This document shows, one piece after another, positions 38,301 to 49,811 of a stretch of DNA of 64,000 bases. The notes beneath the pieces were generated by a model. That model had not been told where the DNA came from. It made no database searches and saw only the letters and a list, made by a program, of their open reading frames with translations. Numbering within the stretch: the stretch's first letter is position 1; every line of letters starts with the position of its first letter. The DNA is from Prinia subflava (Eukaryota > Chordata > Aves > Passeriformes > Cisticolidae): assembly GCF_021018805.1 (NCBI RefSeq), contig NW_026961074.1, positions 111,001-175,000 of the forward strand. Direction: 5' to 3'. The position numbers were made by a program, and so were the translations under genes.

Positions 38301-41300
38301 GCGGGGGTCAGAGTCATCATCTTGGCAGTGTCCAGTGCTGTTGGCTGTGGGGCAAGAGCTGCATGTCCAGTGGTGCTCCCGATGATGTTACTGACTGTGG
38401 GACAAGAGTTGCACGTCTCCAACGGGCATAAACCCTCCCCGTCACATTGCTGGCCTTGGGGCAAGAGCTGTGTGTCCCAAGGTGGGGGTTAGCACTCTCC
38501 GTGACGCTGCTGACTGCAGGGCAGAGTTTCTTGGGCGTGTTGGGTGTTGAGTGAGCAAAGGGGTTCTGGCTCACCAACATCATTGCGGGGCTTTCGTGAG
38601 CCTTGTGTCATCCACCCTGTCCCCCGAGGGGGCCAGTCCAGGGTGGTCAAGGAACAAGGAGAGGCAGCCACGGCTGGGGCAGCCGTGGAGGGGGACAAAG
38701 ACCCCTTGAACCAGACCCATGGTGGGCACTGAAGCCTCTGCCAGGCTGGAGGTGGAACGGCCCCAAATCCATCAATCCCACCACCGCCTCCTCCACCGAC
38801 GGGTACCTGTGGCTTCTCCAGCAGCTTTGGGGCCGAGCGTTGGGTTTCTGGCTCTCCTTTCCAGGCACACACAATTCAGTGCTTTGTGCTAAAAAAAAGC
38901 TCAAATTGGCCCTCAGGGCTTCAAGTGTTGAAGGTGGGGCTTGGTCCATGCATAGCCTCAGATTCAGCACACCTAGACACCTCACCTGGACAGATTTTGT
39001 TATACTTTTGATACAACACGGGGTAAAATCCCCTTTTCCCTGGAATCAGCCGTAACTCTTCCATCTGCCCCCTGAAAGACGGGCTCAGCGCCGATCCCAT
39101 CCCAAAGCATTCCCCAGGTGAGTGCTGAGCTGCTCCCTCACAGCTTCGATTGCTCCCTTTGAGCAGCTCCTTTTGGATGCTGAATGCCCTCCCCTCTCCC
39201 GGCAGCTCCGGAAGCGCCCCGGACGCAGCTGGGAGAGGGACCACCCTTCCTGGAGACCCAGTCCCAGTGAAGGTAATGCTGGAATTTGTTCTTCCCCTCT
39301 TCCTGCCATCACTGGGCATGCAGATCCCAGGCTACCAAATCCACTCTGAGGGTGGAAGAATCTGCATTCAATCTGGGCCATTCTTTTGGGGGCCAAAAGT
39401 GAATTAAATGTGTGGGGGGGGGGGCGTTCTGCCTGATTTCCATCCCAAATCCCATGGTCTAGCCCTCCAAATATATCCAAAGTTACACCTGCAGGCTGTT
39501 GGCTTTTCTGAGGCACCAGTGGGGGCTTGGAACTCTCTGCCCCCTCCCCAAAGCCAAGCCTCAGCTTCAAGTCAGCCCTTTTTGGGCTGAGTTTGGTGAT
39601 AACGGATCATATTTTTAATGTTTTGGTTCATTTCCCCCCTCTTTTGTCACAGCAAGTCAAAAATGGGAGATAAACTCCTGGCTTATGAGCAAAGCAGGAC
39701 CTTCCAAATGTCAAGGGGTTCCTCCTCTTCTCCCTTTCCCAGGTAAGGCCACCCTGAGCTGATAAAACCTGTTTTCAAGAGATTTGGGACAAGCCCCAGG
39801 CTGAATCCATGCTTGAACATTGGCATCTCACCATCCTGTTATTTTTCCTTCCCCAAGCCCCACTTTAATCCACTTTTAATGGATCTTTCCTTAATTCCAG
39901 GGCGACAGCCAGGAATAGTTGCTGTTTCCAGGGAGCTATGGATGAAATTATAGATCAAACCAGGCTGGGAGCCAATTTTAGTGTCCTGGGACGCGTCCAA
40001 ACCATGTGAAAAGGGTTTTGTAACAAGCAATAAAGAATTTATTCTTATTTTAATGCCTGAATGATGTGTTTGTTCCAGCGTGTCCTGCTCCTGTGGGGCA
40101 GAAATGGGAGAAACGCTGGTCCTGAGTGTGATTTAATGTGGGATTTCCTCGGGAATCTTGGCTCTGGGCTTGGGGACAGCAAGGGCACACCAAGGCCTGG
40201 CTCAAAATGGCTCTTTCTTATTGCAGCTGCCAGCAGCAACCACGGGCGAGTGACAAGGATGCAGCTCAGATCGGCCCCAAGAGGATCAGGTACCCGGAGA
40301 AGGGAGGGAAGGGACCAGGGAAGGAAGCTTCCAGGCATTCCCAGGGAGAGGAGCTCAGCTCTTCCACAGGGGATGGGCAGGAGGCTCTCTAGGGGTTTCT
40401 TCACTTCATTTTAGATTTTATGAGTGGGAGAAAGGGAAGGTGGAGGAGGAAGAATTCATATTCCAGAGCTTTCCTAACCCGCCTCCTCCTTTCTGCCAAT
40501 GATTTTTTTCACGTTTTCCCTGTCAGGAAGGCGGCGAAGCGCGAGATCCTCCTGTGCGACTTCGAAGGCTGTGGCAAAATCTTCTCCAACCGCCAGTACC
40601 TGAACGTGAGCACCTGGAAAGACCAGCGCTTCCTGGAGCGCTGGGGAGCGTGTCCCGGAGCTGGAATCGGGAGCTGATGGATCTTTTCTCCCGGCAGCAC
40701 CACCAGAAGTACCAGCACGTGCACCAGAAAACCTTCACCTGCTCTGAGCCCACCTGCGGGAAATCCTTCAACTTCAAGAAGCACCTGAAGGAACACGAGA
40801 AGCTGCACAGTGGTGAGGCACCTCCATGGGAACCACACCTGCTCCCCTATGGATTACACCTCCCTGGACATCGTCCTGTGGGAGTTACAAGTCCCCTGCA
40901 TGGATCACGGCTCCTCTCACAGGGATCACACCTGCTCCTGGTACCCCCTTCCCCACGGGGCCACAGCCACCCATTCCAAATTCTTGTCCCTGGGAGCCAG
41001 CACTTCACTCCCTGAATCTCTCCATTCTCATGCCTGGAACTCTCCCTGCTCCCAAAGCACGTTCCCAGGGCCCTGACAGTTTTTCCAGGCTAGATCAGCA
41101 CAATCCCTTTTCCTTTGCTCCCAGACAAGCGCGATTACATCTGTGAGTTCTGCGCGCGCTCCTTCCGCACCAGCAGCAATCTGATCATCCACCGACGGAT
41201 CCACACGGGGGAGAAGCCGCTCCAGTAAGTCCCAGTCCCATTTCCAGCTTGCCAGTAAGTCGTAGTCCCATCCTTGCCCTTCCAGTAAACCCCCATCCCA

Positions 41301-42140
41301 TTCTCACTCCCCTCCAGTAAGTCCCAGTAAATCCCTGCAGCTCTGCTCAGCCTTGGAGCCTCTTCCCACCCTTTTCAGCTCCTCAGCACACAGCATCCAG
41401 CCAAAAGCCAGGCTGGGATTTCTCCTGAGGTTTTTGCCCTTGGAGCTGGCTGTGCCCAGATCTCCAGCTCAGCTCCAGGGCGCTGTTTATGGAGGCACAG
41501 GTTAAAGAGCTGGGACAGAATGAAAGGCTCCTGTCCGAATGCATTCATGCCAGAAGGGTGCTGGAGCTTCAACCCCACTGCACGTTCCAGCCCTGAGCAG
41601 GCAGGGCCGGTTCTCCCCGTGCCTCATCCCCAGGTTTTTTTTACTTCTTCCAGGTGTGAGATCTGCGGCTTCACCTGTCGCCAGAAAGCCTCTCTGAACT
41701 GGCACATGAGGAAACACGACGCCGACTCCTTCTACCAATTCCCGTGTGACGTATGCGGGAAGAGGTTTGAGAAGCGGGACAACGTCACTGCCCACAAGAG
41801 CAAGAGCCACCCCCGGGGGCTGGGGGGACCCCCGCAGCCCGAGGGGATCCGGCAGCACCTGGAGGCCCCTGGGCCGCTGGAACCTCTGGAGCTGCTTGGG
41901 GAGGTCCTGGGGAGTGGGGGGGACACAGGGAGGACCCCGCTGGAATGTGGCGGGGGGGACGTTAGGCAGGATCCGGGCACGTCCCAAGGCCAGGGGATGG
42001 GCAAGCGGGGGGTCCTAGAGGGCTTGTCCCCCAGTTTGGGGACTGCAGCAGGATCAGGGACAATGCTAGACCCTGCAGCTGCTTCAGGTGCCAAAACTAC
42101 ACCGGAGAGACAAAACTGGGGAAAATTCCAGGGTTTTTAG
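35378..42140 (+). CDS. ZNF692: ZNF692 orthologue, C2H2 transcription factor, 12 coding exons
   Basis: This is a nuclear DNA-binding repressor-type factor; the human protein is also called AREBP. Exons: 35378-35401, 36188-36345, 36437-36468, 36787-37134, 37356-37404, 37555-37689, 38136-38264, 40227-40289, 40527-40605, 40698-40812, 41125-41224, 41654-42140. They join in frame to 572 residues (human about 519). The N-terminal conserved block includes [18 protein letters not shown] and [16 protein letters not shown], followed by a [11 protein letters not shown] block. An acidic linker (EEEEDEDF) leads to AQIGPKRIR and five C2H2 fingers, starting [36 protein letters not shown] and CDVCGKRF. These agree closely with my recollection of human ZNF692. 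The weak point is exon 1: its donor is GAG|GTTCGC, so the start is tentative. The tail after finger 5 is lineage-variable. Confidence 0.92.
35570..35727. repeat. 22-bp G-rich minisatellite in ZNF692 intron 1
   Basis: About seven copies of CGGGGCAACGGCGGGGAGGG plus two G follow a long G run at 35551-35569. The repeat lies between the putative first coding exon and exon 2. It is G-quadruplex-prone on the plus strand and yields spurious Gly/Arg-rich or Pro/Ala-rich frames. Confidence 0.93.
38335..38525. repeat. Degenerate repeat of about 62 bp in ZNF692 intron 7
   Basis: Three to four diverged units share the order GCTGTGGGGCAAGAGCTG, a TGT- or ACGTCC word, and a GATGTTACTGACTG-like word (near 38345, 38400, 38455 and 38505). 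The upstream intron 6 (about 37930-38060) carries an older series of CATGTCCAACCC-like words. Confidence 0.6.
39653..39742 (+). other. Candidate 90-bp cassette exon of ZNF692
   Basis: Between exons ending at 38264 and starting at 40227, this segment has a strong acceptor (CTCTTTTGTCACAG) and a strong donor (CCCAG|GTAAGG). It is 90 bp long, has no stop in the required frame, and enters and leaves in phase 2, so it can be included or skipped without disturbing the frame. It would add 30 Ser-rich residues to the disordered linker before the fingers, giving 602 residues. Whether it is constitutive, alternative or unused cannot be told from sequence. Confidence 0.55.
41221..41335. repeat. Minisatellite made of duplicated 5' splice-site sequence
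   Basis: The exon 11 donor context CCAGTAAGTCCCAGTCCCA is followed by diverged copies at about 41252 (CCAGTAAGTCGTAGTCCCA), 41282 (CCAGTAAACCCCCATCCCA) and 41314 (CCAGTAAGTCCCAGTAA). The first copy is the one that keeps the reading frame. Confidence 0.75.
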
Positions 42141-42545
42141 CCAGTCCTGGGGGAAATCCCAGTTTTTCTGCCAAATCCCAGATGAAACCCCAAGTTTTCA
42201 GCCAAATCCCTGGGGCAAATCCTAGTTTTTCTGCCAAATCCCATCTTCCCCTTAAGCCCAGCAGTATTGCCACAGGTGGATCCTCAATAAAAACTTATTT
42301 TGGGTAAAAGTGGGATTTGGTGCCAGATTTTTATGGAAAAAAGATGGAAAAGTGAGATTTGGGTAGTTTGGGCACAGGAAAAGGGGTTGGAGAAGAGGTG
42401 GAGACACCAAACACTCAGGAATTTGGGACCCAAAACTGGGATGAGAGGGAGCTCCCAGTCAGGCTGTACTCCCAAACTGGGATGGGTGGGAACAGACCAC
42501 TGAGCTGTGCCTCCAAACTGGGATGACAGGGAGTGCCCAGTGGGG
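42110..42545. repeat. Short repeats at and beyond the ZNF692 3' end
   Basis: In the 3' untranslated region, units of about 40 bp containing CCAGTTTTTCTGCCAAATCC recur at 42110-42242. Beyond the polyadenylation signal, a second series with CCAAACTGGGATG at roughly 50-60-bp spacing covers about 42425-42545. From there to 42829 no gene is visible. Confidence 0.65.
42286..42291 (+). promoter_or_regulatory. ZNF692 polyadenylation signal
   Basis: AATAAA lies about 145 bases after the ZNF692 stop codon and is the first canonical signal downstream on this strand. A G/T-rich stretch follows (TTTTGGGTAAAAGTGGGATTT). Confidence 0.8.
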
Positions 42546-42829
42546 CACTGGGAGCTCCCAGTGCTTCGAATTTTTCCTTTAAACTTTAATTTTCATTTAA
42601 AACTGACTCAAACCGCAATCTGACCTTACAGATACTTGAAGCTTCAAGTTGGGACCATTTAGTGAATTGCAAGGGCCCCCAAAACCCCTCGGTGCTCTAC
42701 CCCAGCAGGCCAGGGACGAGGGCACGTCTCAGTCCCATTCCCTCCTGAGCAGGCGCAGCTTTTCTTCCTCCCCCAGGACCAAAACCCCCCAAATTATCAG
42801 ATTTTAGGAGTTTTTTTTGCACAGCAACT

Positions 42830-42835
42830 TTTATT
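42830..42835 (-). promoter_or_regulatory. TRIM gene polyadenylation signal
   Basis: TTTATT on the plus strand is AATAAA on the minus strand, about 745 bases after the TRIM stop codon. It implies a 3' untranslated region of that length and leaves about 540 bp between the ends of ZNF692 and the TRIM gene, which converge. Confidence 0.7.
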
Positions 42836-43579
42836 TCCCCACTAACAGTGACAGGGCAAAGGACACGAACAGCAGCAGAGGGGAGGGCACAAGGGGAGCA
42901 GGCAAGCGCAAGATCACACCTGGAACACAGACCCCCAGTCCCCTAAAACCCCCGGGCCTGGGTTTGGGGTGATCCCAAATATCCACAGCCCCTTGCTGGG
43001 ATCCCAGTGCTCCAGGGGCTCAGAATTTAGGGGGATTGAGGGATGAGGAGGGAAATGGGGGGGACAATGGAGGGAGTGGGGAGAGAAAGGGGGGGGCAAT
43101 AGAGGAGATGGGGAGGTCACCCAGCGACAGCAGGATGGGCTCAGCCTTTTCCCCAGGGGGAGATGGGATGGGATGTGGTGACTTGCAAAGCAACGGTGTC
43201 CAAGGGAGGGATGACACTCCCCTCCACACAGCGTTTTAGGGGGAAGGAGGGACACAAAGCTTTGGCTAGTATACAAAGTAGGATGAGATCAGCCTCTCCC
43301 TGTTCCATGGGGCTTCAACTCCAAAGAAAAACACAAAATTAACTACAGGGGTGTTTAACCAGCAACAGGGAAGAGATGCTCAAGTAGCATCCCCTCACCA
43401 ACCAACCAACAACCCTGAGGAAGATTTTGAGGGTAAAAAGACTCTAAACTTTCAACTGCAACAGGGAAAAAAAATCCCCCTGAATGGCCAAGGGCAGGAT
43501 TTGGGGTGTTTTGCTTCAAAGCAAAGGAAAAACTAAGGATGGCAGGGGAGAGAGGACACCACCAGTGAGCGGGGTGGGC

Positions 43580-46500
43580 TCAGTTGCAAAGGGACAGCGA
43601 GGAGCCCACATAGAAGAGCCAGAAGAAGGGGAAGATCCTCTCGGAGAAGGCGGCGGTGAAGGTGAAGATGGGGGCCATGTTGTCAGCATTGTAGAACGCC
43701 ACCCACCCGCCCTCATAGTCCAGGTACACCCCGATCTTGCGCGGCCGCTCGCAAAGGGACAGCGGCGTCTCGGGAGAAGTGAACGCCTGGTACTGATCCC
43801 AATTCTTGCCCTTCCAGTTGAGCCCCACTGCCCAGATGCCCTCCTCGGGGGCAAAGTCGACCTTCTCCTTGCGGCGCACGGACTCGCGGGCGGCGCCCAG
43901 CACCCAGCTCTCCCCGTCTCCCACCTCTACCTCCCAGTAGTGGCGGCCGGCAGAGAAGCCCTCGGAGGCCAGGACGCAGAAGGCGTAGTCGAAGCGTTTG
44001 GGGTGCGCCGGCAGCTCCTGGGGGGCCCCGCGGAGCCGCACGCTCCGCTTGTCCTCCGACAGCACCAGGTAGGGGTTGGCCGTGTCGGGGTCCAGGGAGA
44101 GCTCGCCTGGAGGGGAAGAGGGGAGGAATTACCTGTGGGATTGGCAGGCTGGACTCGGTGGCTGTGTCCCAAACCCACCAGGGAGGACAGAGGTGAGTCA
44201 CCTGTGGAATCGTGGGGGGATTGAGCCATAGTTTGTGTCCCAAACCCAACGGGGACAACACAGGTGAGTCACCTGAGGGGTTGTCCTACCTGGAGGAGAC
44301 CAACCCACGGTTTGTGTCCCAGACTCATTGGGGATGACACAGGTGAGGCACTTGTGGGACCATTCCACCTCCTGTCTAGAGCTTGACCCATCCTCTTTGT
44401 CCCAAACCCACTAGGGACAACACAGGTGAGTCACCTCTGTTATCATTATCCCACCTGTGTGGGGATTGATCCACTGTCTGTGTCCAAACCAGAGGGGAAG
44501 CACCCAGGGTGAGCCCTTGAAGAGCCCACACAGAACCCAAGCCCAGCAATTCCAACCTTAACTCTTGAAAAAAGGTGCTTAGAGTTCACATAACCTCCAA
44601 TCCTGACAAATTCCCGCATTATCTCTTGGAAAAGGGAAGTCACAGTCCCAAATCATAGCCGATTCCATGCACACCCCTGGAAAAGGGAGGTTGCATCCCA
44701 GTCCTAATGGCCTTACCTGTGTCGTTCTCCAGCTCAAAGCGAAGGTTTTCTGTGGGAAGACAAGGAAGGAATTGAGCCCTTGGAGCCCCCAGAACTGCCC
44801 AAGCCACGGGAATGATCCCTACTCTACACCTCCACACCGAAATCCCAGGGAAATCACCACTTTTCCACCTTTACCCTGGGATGAGCCAATGCTCAAACAA
44901 CCTGGAGCTCTCCCAACCAGCCCAGCGGGGGAACAAGAACCTGGCTCCATCCCCGCCCTGATTCTGGTGCACTTCCATGTGGGATCCTGGCTGGCAAGCA
45001 GCGTTTTCTTCCACGAAGGCTCTTGTCAGGCTCACCCTTGAATTCCAGCAGCACTTCCTTGAGCACCGCACTCTTCTGGGAAAAGCTCTTCAGCTTCTTC
45101 TCTAGCTCAGAAAAGCCGGGCTCGGGCTTGAGGAACATCCAGCTCTCCAGGCTGCAGAGACATGGGAGTCAGGGACCCAAAATCAGGGAATTCCCTCTGG
45201 GAAGGGTTGAAATACCAGCCCCACCTCCAGCCGAAGCCTCCAAGTTCACCCAGTTCACTCACCTGCTGCCAGCTGGGACGACACCCTGGAAGGGGAAGAA
45301 AACCCAAGGAATTTGTTAGGATTACCTTCTCTCCTATCTCAGCAATCTCAAAATCCTCCCCAAAAACTAGCAGCATCCCATGAAATGACTTTTGTCCCCA
45401 TAAAGATATTTCTGTTTCCATAAATGGAATTTCTCACCCCATTAATAGGATTTTTTCCCCAATAAATTGACATATTTTGACCCAAAAATTGAAGTTCTTT
45501 CCCACATAAATGGAACCTTTTTCACCTTTTTTACCTTTTTTTCACCCCATAATCAGGACTTTTTTGTCCCCGTAAACAGGATATTTTTGCCCAATACAAG
45601 GCATTTCTGTGTCCATAATCAAGAATTTTTTCCCATGGAGACACACAACGGAATCCCACCTCGCCAGGTGCGTTCCCTGTCCCGCTGTCTCCACCCTGCT
45701 CTGCCAGGAGCTTGTCCAGCTGGGCAATGTCCTCAGCCAGCCGGGCCACGCTCTCGTCCCTCCGGCGCCCAATGTCCCTCTCCAGTTCCTCCAGCCGGGA
45801 CAGCAGGAGCTGCTCCTTCTCCTCCAGGAACGCCCGCAGCTCCTTGCACTCAGCCACGATCTTCTGCCGCTCCACCTCCGTCTGCTTCTGCAATTCCACG
45901 GCAAAGATCTCCGTGAGGGCAGATCCCTGCACCCGGGGAGCGCAGGGAATCGCCTCCGAGTGAGGGAATCTCTGGGGGCTGGGATTCCCGCAGGGAGGGT
46001 GAATTCCCCCACCTGCGGCCAAATTCCCACGGCCAGGCAATCCCCAGGTGAGACTGGATCCCCCTGGATGGGAGCTCTGGGACCCCCAGCACTCACCAGC
46101 AGCTCCTCGCTCTGCCGCTCCCGCTCGGCCTTGGCCTCCTCTCGCCCTTTCCTCAGGGAGCTCAGGTGCTCCTGGGGCACCTCCTGCAAGCGGAACAACG
46201 AGATCGGTTGGGAATTTCTCCCACAGCCAACCCGGAGTGAAGGGCTGCTGCTGCTAAAATGGCCCAATTCACCCAATCTGGGGTTTTTTTTGGAGCTGGC
46301 ACCAGCAGCTGCCCTGTTTCCCTTACCCCTGACCTCAGGCTGTGCCAAAACCACCAAAATTCTCCCCAGAAACTGAAAAAAAAATTCAATTAATTTTATC
46401 TGCCCATGAGGAACCAGACACCCTGGCTGCACACCCATTCTCCTCCCACATTCCCCCTCCTCAAGGTGCCCCAAAATTGGGGTGGACCTCCCCCGAGAGG

Positions 46501-48587
46501 AGGAACTGCTGCCTCCAAACTGCTCATTAAATTAGTATTTAGTTATTAATTAAACTCATTCTTATTTCAGTAATTTGACCTTCATAGAGGGCAGAAAAGC
46601 CCCAGCAATACCCTGCGAACAGCACCTGCTCTTGGGGGCAAATAAATCTACTTATTTTATAACTAAAACCCAAAATACAAGAATTTTGACTGTCAAGAGC
46701 CAGGAGTTGCTGCCTTTGGCATTTATCCATGAGATTAAAACAAGTATCAGGAAAGAGAGAGATGGGAGAAGCTCAGCAACAACGAATTACTAAACGCACA
46801 TGAAAGTGGGTTAACGAGGGGGGCGAAAAAAATCCCAAGGGAGCGACAACCTCGATCTGTGTAAGGACATTCGTGTGCTAAAAAAAAGGGGCGAAATCCC
46901 AGATTTCAGGCGGGGAGACAGCCCCAGCGTCTCCGGAAGAGGAACCACGGCAGTTCCGGGACAAAATACCCTCTAGAAGGATTTAATAACCACAATAATT
47001 AACGTGTGGCGGTTAATGATCCCACAATCCCCTTCCCTGATCCCTCGGGATCGTGCTGGTGCCACCCTCCTCCTGCTGCCACTGCGCAGCGACATCGCCT
47101 CCGTCCGGCATCTTGGATCCCTCCGGATCCGCTGCTCCCGGCCGGGAATAGCGAGGCCCGGCCGCCTACATCGAGCCCTTGGCTCTTAATTACGAATTCA
47201 TCCCCGCTGTGATCGCGACATGCCCCCATATCGCGACAGGGGGGAGCCCCAGCGCCGCCGGGGGGGGTCACCGTTTTGGCTCTGCGTCACTCCCCGAGCA
47301 CGCCGGGGTTGGGAGGGGACGGGCGGCTCCTGGGGGAGTCCTGCGCCGATTCCAGCCGGGCTCGGGCTCGGGATGAGGGGATAAAGAACCCTCGGCCCTG
47401 CCTCGTTCGCAGACCCCAGCTCGGTCCTGCCCTGCCAAGGGGGCGCGGCGCATCTCGGGGGGCTGCTGGGATTTTGCACCATCACCCCCGCACTGGGGTG
47501 CTGCCCGCCCCCCGGAACATCCCAGTACTCTCCCAGTTCAACCCAGTTCGGTCTCGCACCGGGAACACCCCGCGCTTACTGGCGCTCTGCCCCGGGGTGT
47601 CCCTGTTTTGGGGTGATTTAGGTCCTTCTGCGCCCCGAATCCTGGCAGCAGCGCCCAGCTGAGAGGGGATCCCCCCTGAGATCTACAGAGCCTGGAGGGG
47701 GCTTTGCTGCACTCCACACGTAGGGGGGACTGGGGGCGCATTTCTGTTCTCCCCTGTGGAACTGGGGGTTCCCGCTGCGCCCAAAGGGCGCTTCCCCCAC
47801 GGAGAGGGAGCCCCTGGTGCGTTCCCCACGCCGCGAGATCTCCTTGGGCATCCCCAATTAGAGTGAAGGTGCTTCCGATCTCCTCCCCATTTACTGCATA
47901 CCCCGTTTCTCTGGGGAGGGGGGTCCTGCACCCCAACATAGACCCAGGAGGAGGCGGGGGGGTCTTCGCTCTCTCTCTCCGGGGAAGGGGTCTCGATGCC
48001 CCGCGGCCCCCTCGGGAGTCCTCCCTCCAAGCCAGGCGCTGTGCGGAGCGGGTCGCGGGGCTCCCGGCACTGACCTCGGCGGCGTGGGCAGCCTCCTCGG
48101 CGGGCAGCACGGTGTGGGCGCGGTGCTCGCGGGACAGGTGACACACGACACACACGGCGCGCCGGTCCTGCACGCAGTACAGCCGCAGCGGCTCCCCGTG
48201 GCGCGGGCAGCGCGGCGGCCCCGGCGGGCCGGACGGGGCGGCCGCGGGCAGCGGCGGCGCGGGCGCGGGCGGCCCCGGCGGCGGCTCGGCGGGGCCCGGC
48301 GGCAGCCCCAGCTGGCGAACGATGTGCACGATGTTGCCGAGGGAGCGGTTGGGCCGGAAGAGGCGCTGCGGGACCGGCTCGCGGCACTGCGGGCAGCAGA
48401 GGCGCCGCGCCGAGTCCTCCCAGCACTGGGTCACGCAGGCACGGCAGAAGTTGTGCCCGCACTCGGCCACCAGCACCGGGTCGTTGAAGTACTCCAGGCA
48501 CACAGGGCACGTCAGCTCGTCCTGCAGGCTCCGCGCGGCGCTGCAGGGCGCGGGGGGCGCGGCGGGGGGCGCGGGCGGCGCCTCCAT
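43580..48587 (-). CDS. TRIM-family RING/B-box/coiled-coil/PRY-SPRY protein (TRIM7/TRIM39-like)
   Basis: Predicted E3 ubiquitin ligase. Seven exons in transcription order: 48587-48075, 46183-46097, 45926-45660, 45285-45263, 45151-45036, 44749-44717, 44106-43580; all join in frame to 521 residues. The start sits in a perfect Kozak context (GCCGCCATGG). Exon 1 encodes a RING (residues about 27-68, CPVCLEYF, CGHNFC, CPQC), a long Pro/Ala linker (about 96-125) and a B-box 2 (about 127-161, CPRHGEPLRLYC, CVVCHLSREH). Exons 2-5 encode the coiled coil. Exon 7 encodes PRY-SPRY (LDPDTANPYLVLS, RHYWEVEVG, GVYLDYEGG). The 23-, 116- and 33-bp exons are the classic TRIM pattern. Exon 2 (87 bp) and exon 3 (267 bp) differ from the usual 96 and 231. 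I cannot choose the exact orthologue. The TRIM7, TRIM27 and TRIM39 class is closest from memory. Confidence 0.92.
44128..44450. repeat. Intronic repeat of about 75 bp carrying AP-1-type sites
   Basis: In the last TRIM intron, diverged units contain GTGTCCCAAACCCA followed by ACACAGGTGAGTCACCT. The palindromic AP-1 core TGAGTCA occurs at 44194-44200, 44265-44271 and 44427-44433, with a decayed TGAGGCA at 44344-44350. Units are 71-83 bp apart. Confidence 0.75.
45350..45600. repeat. Degenerate A/T-rich intronic repeat in the TRIM gene
   Basis: In the intron between TRIM exons 3 and 4, loosely similar words recur, such as CCATAAATGGAATTTCTCACC, CCATTAATAGGATTTTTTCC and CACATAAATGGAACC, about 25-45 bp apart. 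It is a diverged minisatellite-like series with no reading frame of interest. Confidence 0.5.
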
Positions 48588-48900
48588 GGCGGCCGCGGTC
48601 CCGGTGGCGGCCCCGACCCCGCTGGTGGCGCCGGTCGTGGTGCCGGTGACGACAAACGACTCGCCGAACCCTGCGCGTCCCCTCCGCACGGCGCCGCCGC
48701 CCGACTGACGGCCGAGGGGCGGGCCCGTGCCTGCGCCGGGGAAAGAGGCGGGGCCGCGCCTGCGCAGGAGGGGAGATGGGCGTGGTTTGCGCTGCGTGTA
48801 ATGAGGGTGGGCGTGGTCAGTGCAGCTCCCAGGGTATCGCGGGCGCGGCGAGGGGGCGTGGTATTGGGTGGGGGGCGTGGTCGCGCCTGCGCAGGAGAAG
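48588..48900 (-). promoter_or_regulatory. CpG-rich TRIM promoter with NRF1-like sites
   Basis: Upstream of the TRIM start codon the DNA is strongly GC- and CpG-rich and TATA-less. GCGCCTGCGCA, one base from the NRF1 palindrome, occurs at 48756-48766 and 48883-48893, with a related GTGCCTGCGCC near 48727. The CATGGCGGCC word over the start codon is also YY1-like. Factor assignment rests on motif similarity only. Confidence 0.6.
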
Positions 48901-49019
48901 CGGAGGCTGCGCCGGCCGCGCTCCGCTCGGGGGCGCTGTGGAGAGGGGAGGGCGATGCCCGGCAGGCCCCACAGGAGGGGCCGCTGTGGGCTGAGGGCCT
49001 TGGGGATCCCCACAGGGTG

Positions 49020-49811
49020 TGTGAAATACAAAGTTATGTTTCGTGTCAGGGAAATGAAGAAAATCTGTGTAATCATAGTGGTGGAACACAGCCATGGGAC
49101 AGTTATAAAGATGAGTTCTAATAAACAGCTGAGGAAAGCATGGAAGGAAGTTTTTGAATAAATCTTTTGCTTGCAATTATCTATTATAAGTCTCAAGCTA
49201 TTCTGCAATAAGTGTCCTTTAATTATAACTTTAGAAGCTTGCTTTGTATTAAAGAATTTTAAACTGTAGTTTTAGAGTGCAAAAAGGTTTTTTTTGACAA
49301 AAGAAGGAAATAAGGAGGGGGCTCAGGCCTCACACAAGGTGGGAAAACATCCTGGACATGAAGATATGACTTCAGCTCACTGATTTATGGCTCCTGGAGA
49401 GGGAAACTGGACATTACTATTGGAGATTTGAAGGACTTGAAAATAGAGATGGGACCCCACATCTGGAAGCCAGATCCCACCACCTGGAAAAACATATCCT
49501 GGAAGTACATCCTGGAGTATTGAAATATCAGAATAGATCACAATGGTCTATAGAATTATACAGGACAATCTATAGATTTATGGCTGTTAGGTATTGAATT
49601 GTGACGTTAAAACTAGAAATGGAAACTGCTGAGAAAGCTTATGAATACGTATAAAATACCATCAAATCCAGCAATGGGTGTGCAGTTGGAAGGGAAAACC
49701 CCTACCACTGTACCCAGCGCTGCCTCTTTGCTCACACTTTACCATGTTAATTAATTAATTATTAAATTGCTGCTTGATATATTGGCCGTGTCAAGCGTCT
49801 TATTTTTAACA
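49020..49811 (+). mobile_element. Solo LTR 1, 792 bp, 4-bp target duplication
   Basis: The element starts TGTGAAATACAAAG, ends CGTCTTATTTTTAACA, and is flanked by GGTG at 49016-49019 and 49812-49815. A TATA-like GTATAAAATACC near 49650 and a polyadenylation-like AT-rich segment (near 49757) before the last 45 bp give the plus orientation. A 4-bp duplication is typical of gammaretrovirus-like (class I) elements. No internal viral genes remain, so it is a solo LTR. It lies about 430 bp upstream of the TRIM start codon. Confidence 0.9.
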
